Assembly (NCBI RefSeq): GCF_036226365.1 | Contig: NZ_CP108462.1 | Span: 2,294,001 to 2,358,000, forward strand | Direction of reading: 5' to 3' | DNA length: 64,000 bases | DNA from: Streptomyces sp. NBC_01262 | Lineage (GTDB): Bacteria; Actinomycetota; Actinomycetes; Streptomycetales; Streptomycetaceae | In this document: positions 49,453 to 58,860 of the stretch, in pieces | How the letters are laid out: each line of letters opens with the position of its first letter | Numbering within the stretch: position 1 is the stretch's first letter | Notes under the pieces: generated by a model | Databases searched by the model: none | The model's input: the letters and a program-made list of their open reading frames with translations, nothing else | Told to the model about the DNA's origin: nothing | Made by a program: the position numbers and the translations under genes

Positions 49453-49858
49453 GCGGGCGTCTCCTCGATGAAGTTCTTCAGCCGTATCGGTGAGAGGGTA
49501 CCGAGGCCTGGTGGAGCGCTTGTGCCATGACCCGGTATCCGCCTCATGTTAGTCCTCACTCGATCGCGTGTTCGATCCCTCTTTCGAGTGATACACATGT
49601 CACGTTCCCATAGAGGCATGAACCATTTAGGCTCCGGGCACGTCCTCATCATCAACCGGCAAGCCAGCCGGGGTGATGAAACCGGACAGATCAACCTAAA
49701 GACGACAACGAGCGCACCAGAGACCTATTCGCCGCCAATCGGTAGCATCCAAGACATACGAGAACTGTTTTCAAGGAAAAGCCACGAGCGGGAACGTTTT
49801 CGGCCTGGTTGGATGTTGACCCTGGTACGACAGCTCGTCGAGCTAGAGAAGAGGCGAC
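49453..49858. other. 406-bp intergenic region between parE and the DUF7455 gene
   Basis: This divergent spacer is clearly AT-richer than its surroundings, mainly from 49540 to 49800. It must hold promoters for both genes. An 8-bp inverted repeat (tcactcga at 49556, tcgagtga at 49584) lies within it. A reading frame from 49546 to 49992 has no codon bias for this genome and is not called. Confidence 0.6.
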
Positions 49859-50092
49859 GTGACTACTGTTCTGACCCCCGCAAGCCCGCTGACGGCGGCA
49901 GACCGCTGCGACCGTTGCGGCGCCCAGGCCTACCTGCGCGTCGTTCTGATCAGCGGCGGCGAGCTGCTTTTCTGCGCGCATCACGGGCGTAAGTTCGAAC
50001 CCGAACTGAAGAAGATCGCTGCGGAAATACAGGATGAGACCGGTCGCCTGACCGACTCCCCCGCTGCCCTGGCGGTCGACGACGAACACTGA
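49859..50092 (+). CDS. DUF7455 small zinc-ribbon-like protein
   Basis: This 77-residue protein contains CDRCGAQAYLRVVLISGGE followed by LLFCAHHG, a CxxC plus CxxH pattern suited to one zinc ion. Function unknown; it is conserved near the principal sigma factor gene in actinobacteria. GTG start at 49859 with GAGGCGAC upstream. A hairpin ends the transcript before the convergent protease gene. Confidence 0.8.
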   Translation: MTTVLTPASPLTAADRCDRCGAQAYLRVVLISGGELLFCAHHGRKFEPELKKIAAEIQDETGRLTDSPAALAVDDEH

Positions 50093-50134
50093 CGGCCACG
50101 GCCCCGACGAATAGTCCCCTGCGACGAGCTCTGT

Positions 50135-50174
50135 GCGTACGGGCGGTCTCCCTCACGGGGGGCCGCCCGTACGC
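50135..50174. terminator. Terminator between the DUF7455 gene and the S1 protease gene
   Basis: gcgtacgggcgg and ccgcccgtacgc form a perfect 12-bp stem with a 16-base loop. It lies between convergent genes, 43 bases after the DUF7455 stop. Confidence 0.85.
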
Positions 50175-50211
50175 CTGCTCGCGCCCGTAGGCGTGCCCCG
50201 GGACGGCATGC

Positions 50212-51051
50212 TCACGAATGGGCCGCGACGAGCCCTGTGACGGCCGCGACGCGGGTGTAGACGCCCGGATGCGCGGGGTCGGCGCAGCCCGCCCCCCAGG
50301 AGACCAGCCCGACCAGCTTGCCGCCCGCGACCAGCGGGCCCCCACTGTCGCCCTGGCACGCGTCGTGCCCGCCCGCCGGGTCGCCCGCGCACACCATGTC
50401 CTGACGCCGGTAGGTGCCGTCGCTGCTGCCCGGGTACGCCCGCTCGCAGACCGCGTCGTCCAGCACCGAGACCTTCGCCGCCCGCAGCACGGACGAGTAG
50501 CTGCCGTAGCCGCTGACATCGCCCCAGCCGAAGACCCGGGCCGCGGTGCCCGCGCGGTAGTCCTGCGCGTCGGCCTGGCCGGCCATGCGGATGACCGACC
50601 CGACGGGCAGCAACTCCTTGAGTGTGACGACCGACACATCCCCGCTGTTGGTCACCGGGTCGTAGTCCGGATTGACCCAGACGCTCTTCACCGCGATCTC
50701 CCGGCCGGCCGTGCCGCTCAGATCCGTACGCCCGGAGATGATCCGCAGATCGGGTACATCCGACCAGGAACCGCCGAGCGCCGCCTGCCCGAAGCAGTGC
50801 GCGGCGCTGATCACCGTCGCGGGCCCGACGAGGGCGCCTCCGCAGAACTGGCCCGACCGCGCCGGACCGAACCGGGCCCGGCTGGCCACCGCCACCGTCC
50901 AGGGATACTCCTCGGCCGAGACCGGGCTGCCGCCGATGATGCCGCCGTCGGCATGCGGGGCATGTGCCGCATGGGCGGCACTGGGCACCGCGAGAGCGGG
51001 CAGCAGTGCGAGCACCCCGGCGGAAAGCAGTGCCCGAAACCTGAACCGCAT
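50212..51051 (-). CDS. Secreted trypsin-like serine protease (S1 family)
   Basis: This 279-residue protein has a signal peptide (about 1-30, ending AHAAH) and a short propeptide before IIGG, the usual mature N-terminus. The triad is visible: His in VISAAHCFG, Asp in SGDVSVVTL, and Ser in CQGDSGGPL. Asp in DACQGD six residues before the Ser predicts trypsin-like cutting after Lys/Arg. ATG at 51051 follows AGGAGA. Gene sits after the hrdB terminator. Confidence 0.93.
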   Translation of the reverse strand: MRFRFRALLSAGVLALLPALAVPSAAHAAHAPHADGGIIGGSPVSAEEYPWTVAVASRARFGPARSGQFCGGALVGPATVISAAHCFGQAALGGSWSDVPDLRIISGRTDLSGTAGREIAVKSVWVNPDYDPVTNSGDVSVVTLKELLPVGSVIRMAGQADAQDYRAGTAARVFGWGDVSGYGSYSSVLRAAKVSVLDDAVCERAYPGSSDGTYRRQDMVCAGDPAGGHDACQGDSGGPLVAGGKLVGLVSWGAGCADPAHPGVYTRVAAVTGLVAAHS

Positions 51052-51142
51052 GCGTTCTCCTGACCCCGGGGATCTGACCCAGCGGAAATCCCTGAACACC
51101 CAGAGTGATACACGCGGGCGCGGGGCGCATCCGGAAACGCCG

Positions 51143-51184
51143 ACGGGCCCGTGACCACCGCGAAGGCGGCGGTCACGGGCCCGT
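51143..51184 (-). terminator. Terminator after hrdB
   Basis: A 19-bp stem with one mismatch (acgggcccgtgaccaccgc paired with 51166-51184) and a four-base loop starts 24 bases after the hrdB stop. Confidence 0.87.
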
Positions 51185-51207
51185 ACCGGCGTACGAAACC
51201 CCGGGGC

Positions 51208-52764
51208 CTAGTCCAGGTAGTCCCGCAGGACCTGGGAGCGCGAGGGGTGGCGCAGCTTGGACATCGTCTTGGACTCGATCTGGCGGATGCGCTCACGGGT
51301 GACCCCGTACACCTTGCCGATCTCGTCCAGCGTCTTCGGCTGGCCGTCGGTGAGGCCGAAGCGCATGGAGACCACGCCCGCCTCGCGCTCACTGAGCGTG
51401 TCGAGCACCGAGTGCAGCTGCTCCTGCAGAAGCGTGAAGCTCACCGCGTCGGCCGGGACGACGGCCTCGGAGTCCTCGATGAGGTCGCCGAACTCGCTGT
51501 CGCCGTCCTCGCCCAGCGGGGTGTGCAGGGAGATGGGCTCGCGGCCGTACTTCTGGACCTCGATGACCTTCTCGGGGGTCATGTCGAGTTCCTTGGCCAG
51601 CTCCTCCGGGGTGGGCTCGCGGCCCAGGTCCTGGAGCATCTGGCGCTGGACGCGGGCCAGCTTGTTGATGACCTCGACCATGTGCACCGGGATACGGATG
51701 GTGCGGGCCTGGTCGGCCATGGCGCGGGTGATGGCCTGGCGGATCCACCAGGTCGCGTAGGTGGAGAACTTGAAGCCCTTGGTGTAGTCGAACTTCTCGA
51801 CCGCACGGATCAGGCCCAGGTTTCCTTCCTGGATGAGGTCCAGGAAGAGCATGCCGCGGCCGGTGTAGCGCTTGGCCAGCGAGACCACCAGGCGGAGGTT
51901 GGCCTCCAGGAGGTGGTTCTTGGCCCAGCGGCCGTCCTCGGCGATGATCTCCAGCTCGCGCTTGAGCTTGGGGGCGAGCTTGTCGGCCGCCGCCAGCTTG
52001 TCCTCGGCGAACAGGCCGGCCTCGATGCGCTTGGCGAGCTCGACCTCCTGCTCGGCGTTGAGGAGGGGGACCTTGCCGATCTGCTTGAGGTAGTCCTTGA
52101 CGGGGTCGGCGGTGGCGCCGGCCGCGGCGACCTGCTGCGCGGGGGCGTCGTCCTCGTCGTCGTCGGACAGGACGAAGCTCTCGGCCTCGGGCTTGTCGGG
52201 GCCTTCCTCGTCCTTGCCGGTCGCGGCTTCGTCGAGGGGCTCCTCGCCCTCGGCGGCATCCTCGCCGTCCTTGCCCTTTGCCGCGGTGGTCTTCTTCGCC
52301 ACGGTCTTCTTGGCGGTCGTCTTCTTTGCCGCCGCCTTCTTGGCGACGGTCTTCTTCGCGGGAGCCACGGCCTCGTCCGCGACGTCCGCCACGGCCTCCG
52401 CCTCCACGGCCGCCGCTGGCGCGGCGGTCTTGGCAGCGACGGTCTTCTTGACCGGGGCGGCCTTGGTGGCGACGGTCTTGGTGGCAGTACGCTTCGCCGG
52501 GCTCTTGGCTGCGACGCTCTTACGGGTGCGCTTGGGCGCCTCAGCGGCACTCACCATCAGCGTCACACCCTCCTCGTCGAGGACCTGGTTGAGGCTGCGC
52601 AGAACGTTCTTCCACTGGGTTGCCGGAATCTGGTCCGCTTCGAAGGCTCGACGCACGTCGTCGCCGGCGATCTGACCCTGAGCCTTACCCCGCTCGATGA
52701 GCGCCAACAGAGACTCGGACTCGGCGATCTCGGGCGGGAGCGTACGGGATGTGCTGGCCGACAC
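51208..52764 (-). CDS. hrdB: Principal RNA polymerase sigma factor HrdB
   Basis: HrdB is the essential group 1 sigma-70 factor. The 518-residue protein starts [21 protein letters not shown] as in S. coelicolor. Region 1.1 is followed by a Lys/Ala-rich linker (about 75-170; [12 protein letters not shown] repeats). The conserved sigma core follows: region 1.2/2 ([16 protein letters not shown] to [14 protein letters not shown]), region 3, and region 4.2 ([19 protein letters not shown]). GTG at 52764 has GAGAGGTT upstream. Confidence 0.97.
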   Translation of the reverse strand: MSASTSRTLPPEIAESESLLALIERGKAQGQIAGDDVRRAFEADQIPATQWKNVLRSLNQVLDEEGVTLMVSAAEAPKRTRKSVAAKSPAKRTATKTVATKAAPVKKTVAAKTAAPAAAVEAEAVADVADEAVAPAKKTVAKKAAAKKTTAKKTVAKKTTAAKGKDGEDAAEGEEPLDEAATGKDEEGPDKPEAESFVLSDDDEDDAPAQQVAAAGATADPVKDYLKQIGKVPLLNAEQEVELAKRIEAGLFAEDKLAAADKLAPKLKRELEIIAEDGRWAKNHLLEANLRLVVSLAKRYTGRGMLFLDLIQEGNLGLIRAVEKFDYTKGFKFSTYATWWIRQAITRAMADQARTIRIPVHMVEVINKLARVQRQMLQDLGREPTPEELAKELDMTPEKVIEVQKYGREPISLHTPLGEDGDSEFGDLIEDSEAVVPADAVSFTLLQEQLHSVLDTLSEREAGVVSMRFGLTDGQPKTLDEIGKVYGVTRERIRQIESKTMSKLRHPSRSQVLRDYLD

Positions 52765-53044
52765 GAACAACCTCTCGGAACGATGGGAACGACTACGGTG
52801 GGAACCACTCAGTAACTCAGCGTCATAGATGTCGCGGATATTCCTCGTGCGGCTGCCACCTCTAACCTCATCGCGCTGCCGCGTCCGAGCGTTACGCCCC
52901 ATCCGCGTGGCCCCAGTCACACCCCGGAACCATACGAACCGACCATAGCCGGACACTCTGCGCAGATGGCTCCGCCGCCGGCCCGGGAAGCGAAGGGTCC
53001 GGCGGCGGCTGGAGGGGGCTGTGCTGGCCTTACGGGGCGTGCGG
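52765..53044. other. hrdB leader and promoter region
   Basis: These 280 bases separate hrdB from the FadR-type gene on the same strand. Promoters for hrdB must be here. I could not fix a -35/-10 pair with certainty. The in-frame extension to 52956 is not used because no ribosome site precedes it and family members start at the GTG. Confidence 0.5.
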
Positions 53045-54010
53045 TCAGTGCTCGCGGGGCGCGGGGACGACGTGCTCGGGCGTGCCCGGGGCGCCGGGCT
53101 CGGAGTGGACGGCGAGCAGCTGGCGCATGGACGACTCGGCCTCGGCCCCGTCGCCGGAGGCGAGGGCCTCCACGATCCGCTGGTGCAGCCCTACGGAGTG
53201 GTCGCCGGGGCGCTCGCAGCCGATCGCCGGCCCGCCGGAGACCTGGAGGGCGGCCGAGACGATGCCGGAGAGGTGCTCCAGCATGCGGTTGCCCGCCACC
53301 TGCAGGAGCAGGGCGTGGAATTCGGCGTCGGCGCGGGAGAAGGTGAGGGAGTCGCCCTGTCCGGCGGCGTGCCCCATGATCTCCGCCATGTCGGCGAGGC
53401 GCTGCTGGATGTCCTCGCGGCCGTGGCCGGCGGCGAGCCGGGCGGCGAGCGGCTCGATGGTCCAGCGCAGTTCGAACAGCTCGCGGCGCTGGTCCTCGCG
53501 CTGCGGGCCGAAGGCGCGCCACTCGATGATGTCGGGGTCGAGCAGATTCCAGTCGCTCACCGGGCGGACCCGGGTGCCGACGTTGGGGCGGGCACTGACC
53601 AGGCCCTTGGCCTCCAGCACGCGCAGGGACTCGCGTACGACGGTGCGGGAGACCTCGAAACGCTGGCCGATCTCCTCGGGAACCAGCGGGCGGTCGGCGC
53701 CCAGGTCGCCGGAGACGATCATCTGGCCGAGCTGCTGGACGAGTTGGCCGTGCAGCCCGCGGCCGCGGCTGCCGCCCGCCCGGCGGCCGACCCGGCCCAG
53801 ATCGGAATCGGCGCTGTCCCAGGAGGGGATCCCCGAGACGCTCGGCCGGTGGTCGGCCCGGTGGTCGACGCGGTGGTCAGCTCGATGGTCGGCTCGGTGG
53901 TCGACGGCGGGTACTTCACCGTACGGGTAGCGGTCGAGCTCGCCCGGGCCGACGATGCTGGGGTCGGCGGGGCGGGCCGCGGTCATCATGGTGTGCGCAA
54001 GGGTACTCAC
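53045..54010 (-). CDS. FadR/GntR family transcriptional regulator
   Basis: This 321-residue regulator has a winged-helix domain at about residues 90-155 ([21 protein letters not shown]) and an FCD effector domain (about 165-310). Before these is an unusual 75-residue tail with five DHRA/DHRV units coded by 12-bp DNA repeats. GTG at 54010 ([14 protein letters not shown]) follows AAAGGATGC. Target unknown; FadR members sense acyl-CoAs or sugar acids. Confidence 0.87.
   Translation of the reverse strand: MSTLAHTMMTAARPADPSIVGPGELDRYPYGEVPAVDHRADHRADHRVDHRADHRPSVSGIPSWDSADSDLGRVGRRAGGSRGRGLHGQLVQQLGQMIVSGDLGADRPLVPEEIGQRFEVSRTVVRESLRVLEAKGLVSARPNVGTRVRPVSDWNLLDPDIIEWRAFGPQREDQRRELFELRWTIEPLAARLAAGHGREDIQQRLADMAEIMGHAAGQGDSLTFSRADAEFHALLLQVAGNRMLEHLSGIVSAALQVSGGPAIGCERPGDHSVGLHQRIVEALASGDGAEAESSMRQLLAVHSEPGAPGTPEHVVPAPREH
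53847..53906. repeat. Five 12-bp tandem repeats in the FadR-type gene
   Basis: Units like cggtggtcggcc repeat five times with one to three changes each, coding for DHRA/DHRV on the minus strand. Unit number may vary between strains by slippage. Confidence 0.85.
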
Positions 54011-54073
54011 GCATCCTTTGTCGGCGATGGCGCGCGGCGCCTTGAGGGCTTTGCTGAAAAGCACACGAAAGGG

Positions 54074-54083
54074 TGAGCGCTCA
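54074..54083. promoter_or_regulatory. Palindrome upstream of the FadR-type gene
   Basis: tgagcgctca is a perfect 10-bp palindrome 64 bases before the start, beside an AT-rich stretch (54085-54105). Could be an autoregulatory site; weak evidence. Confidence 0.3.
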
Positions 54084-54209
54084 TCACCTGATAATTGACG
54101 CTTTATCGGACGGAAATGGGCTTTCTTGCAGCGTTCCGGAGCACTTCGGTTTATCTGACCGCAAGTTGGACGCCGTCAACCGCCGGCCGACCGTCCGTCA
54201 ACTCCGCGG

Positions 54210-55823
54210 TCAACCCGCGCGGCCCTTCAACACCGTGGCCAGATAGGCGCACAGCAGAGCGAGCAGGGCCAACGCGAAGGAATACCGGACGGGTTCGGCG
54301 GCCAGTCGTACGGCGTCGATCGCCGGGGCCGCGGCAAGCTTCCGCAGCGCCGGAGCGACCAGCAGCGGCACGGCGAGCACTCCGGCCATCCCCAGCGCGG
54401 TCGTCCGGAACACCCCCGCCGCGAGCACACCCGCCCAGGCGCAGCCCACCGTGAGCGCCGCCCAGCCGGCCACGAGCACCGGGCGGTCGGCCGGGAAGGG
54501 GACGCTGCCGGGGCCCTGGACGAGGCGTACGGCGGCGGCGCCGAGACCGGCGGCGAGCGCGGCGAGCAGCAGGGCGGCAGCGCCGCTGACGGTGAGTTTG
54601 GCGGCGAGCAGCCGGAGTTGGCGGGGCATGGCGGAGCGGTCGGGGGTCAGCGCGGGGTAGCGGAACTCCTGGCCGTAGGAGAGCGCCCCGAGCAGTCCGG
54701 CGCCCAGCGCGGCGGGCGGCAGCGGAAGCACGTGCGGCCAGCCGGTGGCCAGGCGCAGCGAGGCGGGGTGGCCGGCGCGCAGCAGCGCCAGGGTGCCGAT
54801 GAGCGAGACCAGTACCGTGCCGGCGGCGATCAGCCACGGGGCGCGTACGCCGGTGAGGCGGCGCAGTTCGTAGCGCAGCGGCCGGGCGGGGCCGGGCGGG
54901 GGCACGGCGTCGTGGACGGGCCGCATGGGGACCGTGTCGTACGGGTCCGCGGGCGGGGCGGGGGGCGGGCCGGAGTCGACGGTGGCGTCGGCGAGCTGAT
55001 GCAGCAGGATGCCGTTGCGGAAGGCGGTCTCGCCGACCTGGGCGGGGGTGGTGCCGTAGACGGCGATGCGGCTGCCGCTGCCACTGATCACCTCGGTGCC
55101 GTCCTGGGTGAGCAGGGTGGCCAGGCGCTGGGCGTGCGGGGAGCGCACGGCGACGTAGGGGCGCAGCCGGGTGCGGCCGAACTCGGCGGCGGGCTGGTCG
55201 GCGACGAGCCGTCCCTGGTCGAGGGTGACGACGCGGTCGGCGAGGCGGGCGAGCGCCTTGGGGTCGCGGCCGGTGACCAGGACGGTGCCGCCCTGGGCGG
55301 CGTAGGACTTCAGCAGCGCGTGCAGCCAGCCGGTGTCGCGGGGGGACAGGTCGCGGGCGGGGTCGTCCAGGAGCAGGGCTGCGGGGTCGGCGAGGAGGGC
55401 GGCGGCCAGGCCCAGGCGGCGGTCCATGCCGAGCGAGAGGGCGCCGAGGCGCCGGCCGGCCATGCCGGTCAGGCCGACGGTCTCCAGGACCTGTTCGGCG
55501 CGGGTGGCGGGGACGCCGGTGGCGGCGGCCAGCATGCGCAGGTGGCCGCGCACCGTGCGGCCGGGGTGGCCGGGCACGTCACCGAGCAGCGCGCCGGCCC
55601 GGCGGGCGGGGTGCGGGTGGCGGTGGAGGGGGCGGCCCTCGAAGAGGGTGACGCCGCGGCCGGCTTCGAGTTCGAGCATCAGCCGCAGGGCGGTGGACTT
55701 GCCGGCCCCGCTGTCGCCGAGGAGGGCGGTGACTTCCCCGGGGCGGGCCTCGAAGCTGAGGTCGTCGACGGCGGGCGGCCGGTCGCCCCGGGCGATGCTG
55801 GTCAGTCCGATGGCCTGGATCAC
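54210..55823 (-). CDS. ABC transporter fusion: ATPase domain plus membrane domain
   Basis: This 537-residue protein has an N-terminal ATPase domain (about 1-225; Walker A GDSGAGKST) and a C-terminal membrane part with about six helices (about 330-535). The signature motif reads LSLGMDRR in place of LSGGQ, and Walker B is ALLLDDPARDL with Asp where the catalytic Glu normally sits. ATP hydrolysis may therefore be weak. Single gene, probably dimeric as an exporter or a membrane remodelling factor. Substrate unknown. Confidence 0.8.
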   Translation of the reverse strand: MIQAIGLTSIARGDRPPAVDDLSFEARPGEVTALLGDSGAGKSTALRLMLELEAGRGVTLFEGRPLHRHPHPARRAGALLGDVPGHPGRTVRGHLRMLAAATGVPATRAEQVLETVGLTGMAGRRLGALSLGMDRRLGLAAALLADPAALLLDDPARDLSPRDTGWLHALLKSYAAQGGTVLVTGRDPKALARLADRVVTLDQGRLVADQPAAEFGRTRLRPYVAVRSPHAQRLATLLTQDGTEVISGSGSRIAVYGTTPAQVGETAFRNGILLHQLADATVDSGPPPAPPADPYDTVPMRPVHDAVPPPGPARPLRYELRRLTGVRAPWLIAAGTVLVSLIGTLALLRAGHPASLRLATGWPHVLPLPPAALGAGLLGALSYGQEFRYPALTPDRSAMPRQLRLLAAKLTVSGAAALLLAALAAGLGAAAVRLVQGPGSVPFPADRPVLVAGWAALTVGCAWAGVLAAGVFRTTALGMAGVLAVPLLVAPALRKLAAAPAIDAVRLAAEPVRYSFALALLALLCAYLATVLKGRAG

Positions 55824-55855
55824 CTTGGCACGATAACGCCCGGAATCTCTGGAAT

Positions 55856-56614
55856 TCAGACCTCGGGGCGCAACATGGGCGGATTCAGCAGGGCGGCTCC
55901 ACCCGCCCTGAACAGCTGTGCGGGCCGGCCGCCCTGGCGGGTCGTCGTTCCGCCGGTGGGGACGAGGAAGCCGGGGGTGCCGGTGACCTTGCGGTGGAAG
56001 TTGCGGGGGTCCAGGACGACGCCCCAGACGGCCTCGTAGACCCGGCGCAGCTCGCCGACGGTGAACTCGGGCGGGCAGAAGGCGGTGGCCAGGGAGGAGT
56101 ACTCGATCTTGGAGCGGGCGCGTTCGACGCCGTCGGCGAGGACGCGGTCGTGGTCGAAGGCGAGGGCGTCTCCCGCTTCCCGGCCGCCGTGGTTGCCGTG
56201 GTTGCCGTGATTGCCGTGCTTGTCGTCGAGCAGCTCGCTCACCGGGGCCCAGCGGGCGCTGCGGGCGTCGCCGCCGGCCCGGGGGGCGGGCAGGTCGGGG
56301 GCGAGCACGAGATGGGCGACGCTGACCACGCGCATCCGGGGGTCGCGGTGCGGGTCGCCGTAGGTGGCCAGCTGCTCCAGGTGTGCGCCGCTGCGGGCGC
56401 GCAGCCCGGTCTCCTCCGCCAGCTCCCTGGCCGCCGCCTCACCCAGGTCCTCGTCGGCCCGTACGAAGCCTCCTGGCAGCGCCCAGCGGCCCTGATAGGG
56501 CGGCTCGCCACGGCGTACCACCAGCGTGCACAGCGCATGGTGACGCACCGTGAGTACGACGAGGTCCACGGTGACGGCGAAGGGCGGGAAAGCTGACGGG
56601 TCGTAGGGCGGCAT
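55856..56614 (-). CDS. Nudix hydrolase with C-terminal winged helix (NrtR-like)
   Basis: This 252-residue protein has an N-terminal Nudix domain with an intact box (GFVRADEDLGEAAARELAEE) and a C-terminal winged-helix region from about residue 165 (SLATAFCPPEFTVGELRRVYE). This layout is that of NrtR, an ADP-ribose-responsive repressor of NAD genes. A short HGNHGNHGN insert sits between the domains (about 133-141). Whether it hydrolyses, regulates, or both is not clear. Confidence 0.87.
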   Translation of the reverse strand: MPPYDPSAFPPFAVTVDLVVLTVRHHALCTLVVRRGEPPYQGRWALPGGFVRADEDLGEAAARELAEETGLRARSGAHLEQLATYGDPHRDPRMRVVSVAHLVLAPDLPAPRAGGDARSARWAPVSELLDDKHGNHGNHGNHGGREAGDALAFDHDRVLADGVERARSKIEYSSLATAFCPPEFTVGELRRVYEAVWGVVLDPRNFHRKVTGTPGFLVPTGGTTTRQGGRPAQLFRAGGAALLNPPMLRPEV

Positions 56615-56694
56615 GGCGGCGATCTTAGTCGTCTGCCTGACGATAAGCAGCCGGTTGGCACAGCGGTCGCCGGGGCGGTCGCACCGCCATCAGG

Positions 56695-58722
56695 TCACGT
56701 GCCGAGCTGAAGGCCGGGCGCGGCCTCCTCGACCATGGCCATGCCCAGCCTGCTGATCCGCACGGAGAACGGCTCCTCGGCCACCCGCAGCCCGGAGAAC
56801 TGCACCGCGCCGAGCGGGGCGCTGCCCATCGGCCGCACGGTGACGGTCCGCTCGGGTGCGTCGGGGCGTACTCCGGCCAGCGCGGTCAGCAGGTGGACCG
56901 CGCCGGCTGCGGCGACGGCGGCCGGGCGGCCTGCGGTGGGATGCGGGGCGGGGGCCCGGTCGGCGGTCCGCTGCTCCCCCGCGTACATCTCGGGGAGCCG
57001 GTGGCCGAAGGTTTCAGCAGCGTCGAGCACACCCCTGAGCAGGGCCGATGCCTCCTTCTCGTAGCCCGCTGCGGCGAGCCCCGCAGCGGCCACGGCGCTC
57101 TCGTGGACGCGTACGGCGCCGCCCCGGTGGCCGAAGGGGTTGTGCCCCGGGGCCTTGGCCGACAGGGTGCGCAGGCCCCAGCCGGAGTCGAGATCGGGGG
57201 CGCCGAGCAGCCGGGCGAGCTGTTCGGTCTGCGCCTTGTCGAGCAGTCCTTCGGCGAGGCGGCTGCCGCCCAGCAGGCCGGTGTCGAGCAGATGGGCGGC
57301 GGCGGAGCCGAGGTGCGGGGCCGGTCTGCCGTCCGGCGCGAGGGCGGCGGCCGGGCGGCCCCCGGCCCGGTCGTCGAGCCAGAATTCCTCGCGGAAGCGG
57401 CGCCGCAGCTCGGCCGCCCGCTCCCGCCAGCCGTCCGCGCCCGGCCTCCCGTACGCCTCCAGCAGGTCGCCGCCGTGCAGCATGGCCCGGTGCGCGTGAG
57501 CCTGGACCTCGCAGCGGGCCGGGCCGCCAGGGGCCGGGTCGGGCACATAGCCGTTGTCGTCGATGGCGGTCAGCAGCCAGTGCAGGCAGCGCTCGACGGC
57601 CGGCAGCAGCGCCTCGGCCTCGCGCTCGGGAAGCCCCCAGCGGCGGGCCTCGGCCAGCACGGTCACGAAGAGCAGGGTCGCCTCGACCCCGGAGCAGGTC
57701 GGCGGCAGATGGGGCCCGGCGTGCCGCAGGACGCCGGGCACCTTCCCGCTGCTGGGGTCCTGGCGGCGGGCCAGGGTGCGCAGCGTGCCCGCGGCGAGCC
57801 GGGTGCCCAGCGGCAGCACCATGCGGGCCGCCCACAGGGCGTCGGCCGGCGCCAGAGCGAGCCGCCACGGGGCCCCGGCCGCCGTGTGGACGTCGGCCGG
57901 CCGCACCGGGTCGCGCAGCAGCAGGGCCCGCAGATCGTCGAGGCTCGCGCGCAGCAGCTCCCCGGCCCGCGCGTCGTCGCAGGACACCTCGGCCGCCGAC
58001 CAGGGCACGGGCACCGTCCCCTCCCGGTGGCCCGGGGAGCCTCCCGCCGAAGGCAGGGAGCGGCTCCGGGCGGGCTGCCCGGCCGGGGCGGTCTCCAGGA
58101 GGGCGCGCAGTTCGACGGTCCAGGAGCCCGCGGGCGGCACCGACAGGTCCCAGCGCAGCAGCCCGGCCGAGGCCAGCGCGCTGTCGGGCGCCGGATGGGC
58201 GGTGATCCGCGCCCCCGTCCCGTCCCGCGACCAGCGCAGCCCGGAGTCGCAGACGCTGGCCGGCAGGTCCGGCCCCGCCCGGCCCGAGGCCACGGCGGCC
58301 AGGTCCGCCAGGTCGGTGCCCAGACCCACCTCCACCGGCAGCCGCAGGCCTCGCGGCCCGGTGTTGTGCACGGTGATCCGCTCGATGCCGCCGGCCGTGC
58401 GCAGCCGCTCCACGGTGACCGACGGGTCGGGGCCGCCGTCGGCGCCGGTGCGCACCACAGCCACGAACCGGGCCCGGCCCGCCGCGACCAGCGTGCCCTG
58501 CACCGGGATCGGGGCGATGCCGGCGATCCGCAGTTCGCAGCGCGCCAGCACCCGACGGCCGTCCTGGTAGAAGCCGTCCAGTCCCTGGCCGAGCAGCTGC
58601 CCGTGCGCGGCGGAGACCGCGAGCGCCGGTGCCGCGACGCACATCACCGAGTCGTGCACCGGCTGCGGGCCCCGGTCCGGCCGGCCCGGCGGGACCGGCG
58701 CGGTGTTGTGATGCGGGCTCAT
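56695..58722 (-). CDS. Glycogen debranching N-terminal domain / GH15-GH63-like glucosidase family protein
   Basis: This 675-residue protein starts with a beta-sandwich 'glycogen debranching N-terminal' domain (about 20-250) and then an (alpha/alpha)6 barrel (about 270-620), as in amylo-alpha-1,6-glucosidases. The barrel has the PRCEVQAHAHRA-type region. No signal peptide, so it acts in the cytoplasm. ATG at 58722 follows GGGAGGT. It is divergent from the proline iminopeptidase gene. Confidence 0.82.
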   Translation of the reverse strand: MSPHHNTAPVPPGRPDRGPQPVHDSVMCVAAPALAVSAAHGQLLGQGLDGFYQDGRRVLARCELRIAGIAPIPVQGTLVAAGRARFVAVVRTGADGGPDPSVTVERLRTAGGIERITVHNTGPRGLRLPVEVGLGTDLADLAAVASGRAGPDLPASVCDSGLRWSRDGTGARITAHPAPDSALASAGLLRWDLSVPPAGSWTVELRALLETAPAGQPARSRSLPSAGGSPGHREGTVPVPWSAAEVSCDDARAGELLRASLDDLRALLLRDPVRPADVHTAAGAPWRLALAPADALWAARMVLPLGTRLAAGTLRTLARRQDPSSGKVPGVLRHAGPHLPPTCSGVEATLLFVTVLAEARRWGLPEREAEALLPAVERCLHWLLTAIDDNGYVPDPAPGGPARCEVQAHAHRAMLHGGDLLEAYGRPGADGWRERAAELRRRFREEFWLDDRAGGRPAAALAPDGRPAPHLGSAAAHLLDTGLLGGSRLAEGLLDKAQTEQLARLLGAPDLDSGWGLRTLSAKAPGHNPFGHRGGAVRVHESAVAAAGLAAAGYEKEASALLRGVLDAAETFGHRLPEMYAGEQRTADRAPAPHPTAGRPAAVAAAGAVHLLTALAGVRPDAPERTVTVRPMGSAPLGAVQFSGLRVAEEPFSVRISRLGMAMVEEAAPGLQLGT

Positions 58723-58860
58723 GCCACCTCCCAGCCTCCTCGGCTCCATGGACACCACCCAGGTGAACGGCCGGGTGGCCACTCGGGTCACGGGCCGTCT
58801 ACCGTTCCTCCCCGGGAAGCCGTCCCCGCTGTCGGCGGCCAGCACCGGAAAGAGCAGCCC

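Noticed and set aside
49790..49817. SigR-like promoter (gggaac ... gtt) before the DUF7455 gene
   Set aside because: The spacing I count is 19 bases rather than the usual 18, and no other support exists.
49546..49992. 148-codon reading frame on the plus strand
   Set aside because: Third-position GC is low, it overlaps the better-supported DUF7455 gene, and no family is recognisable.
52765..52956. N-terminal extension of hrdB
   Set aside because: No ribosome site, and family members start at the GTG at 52764.
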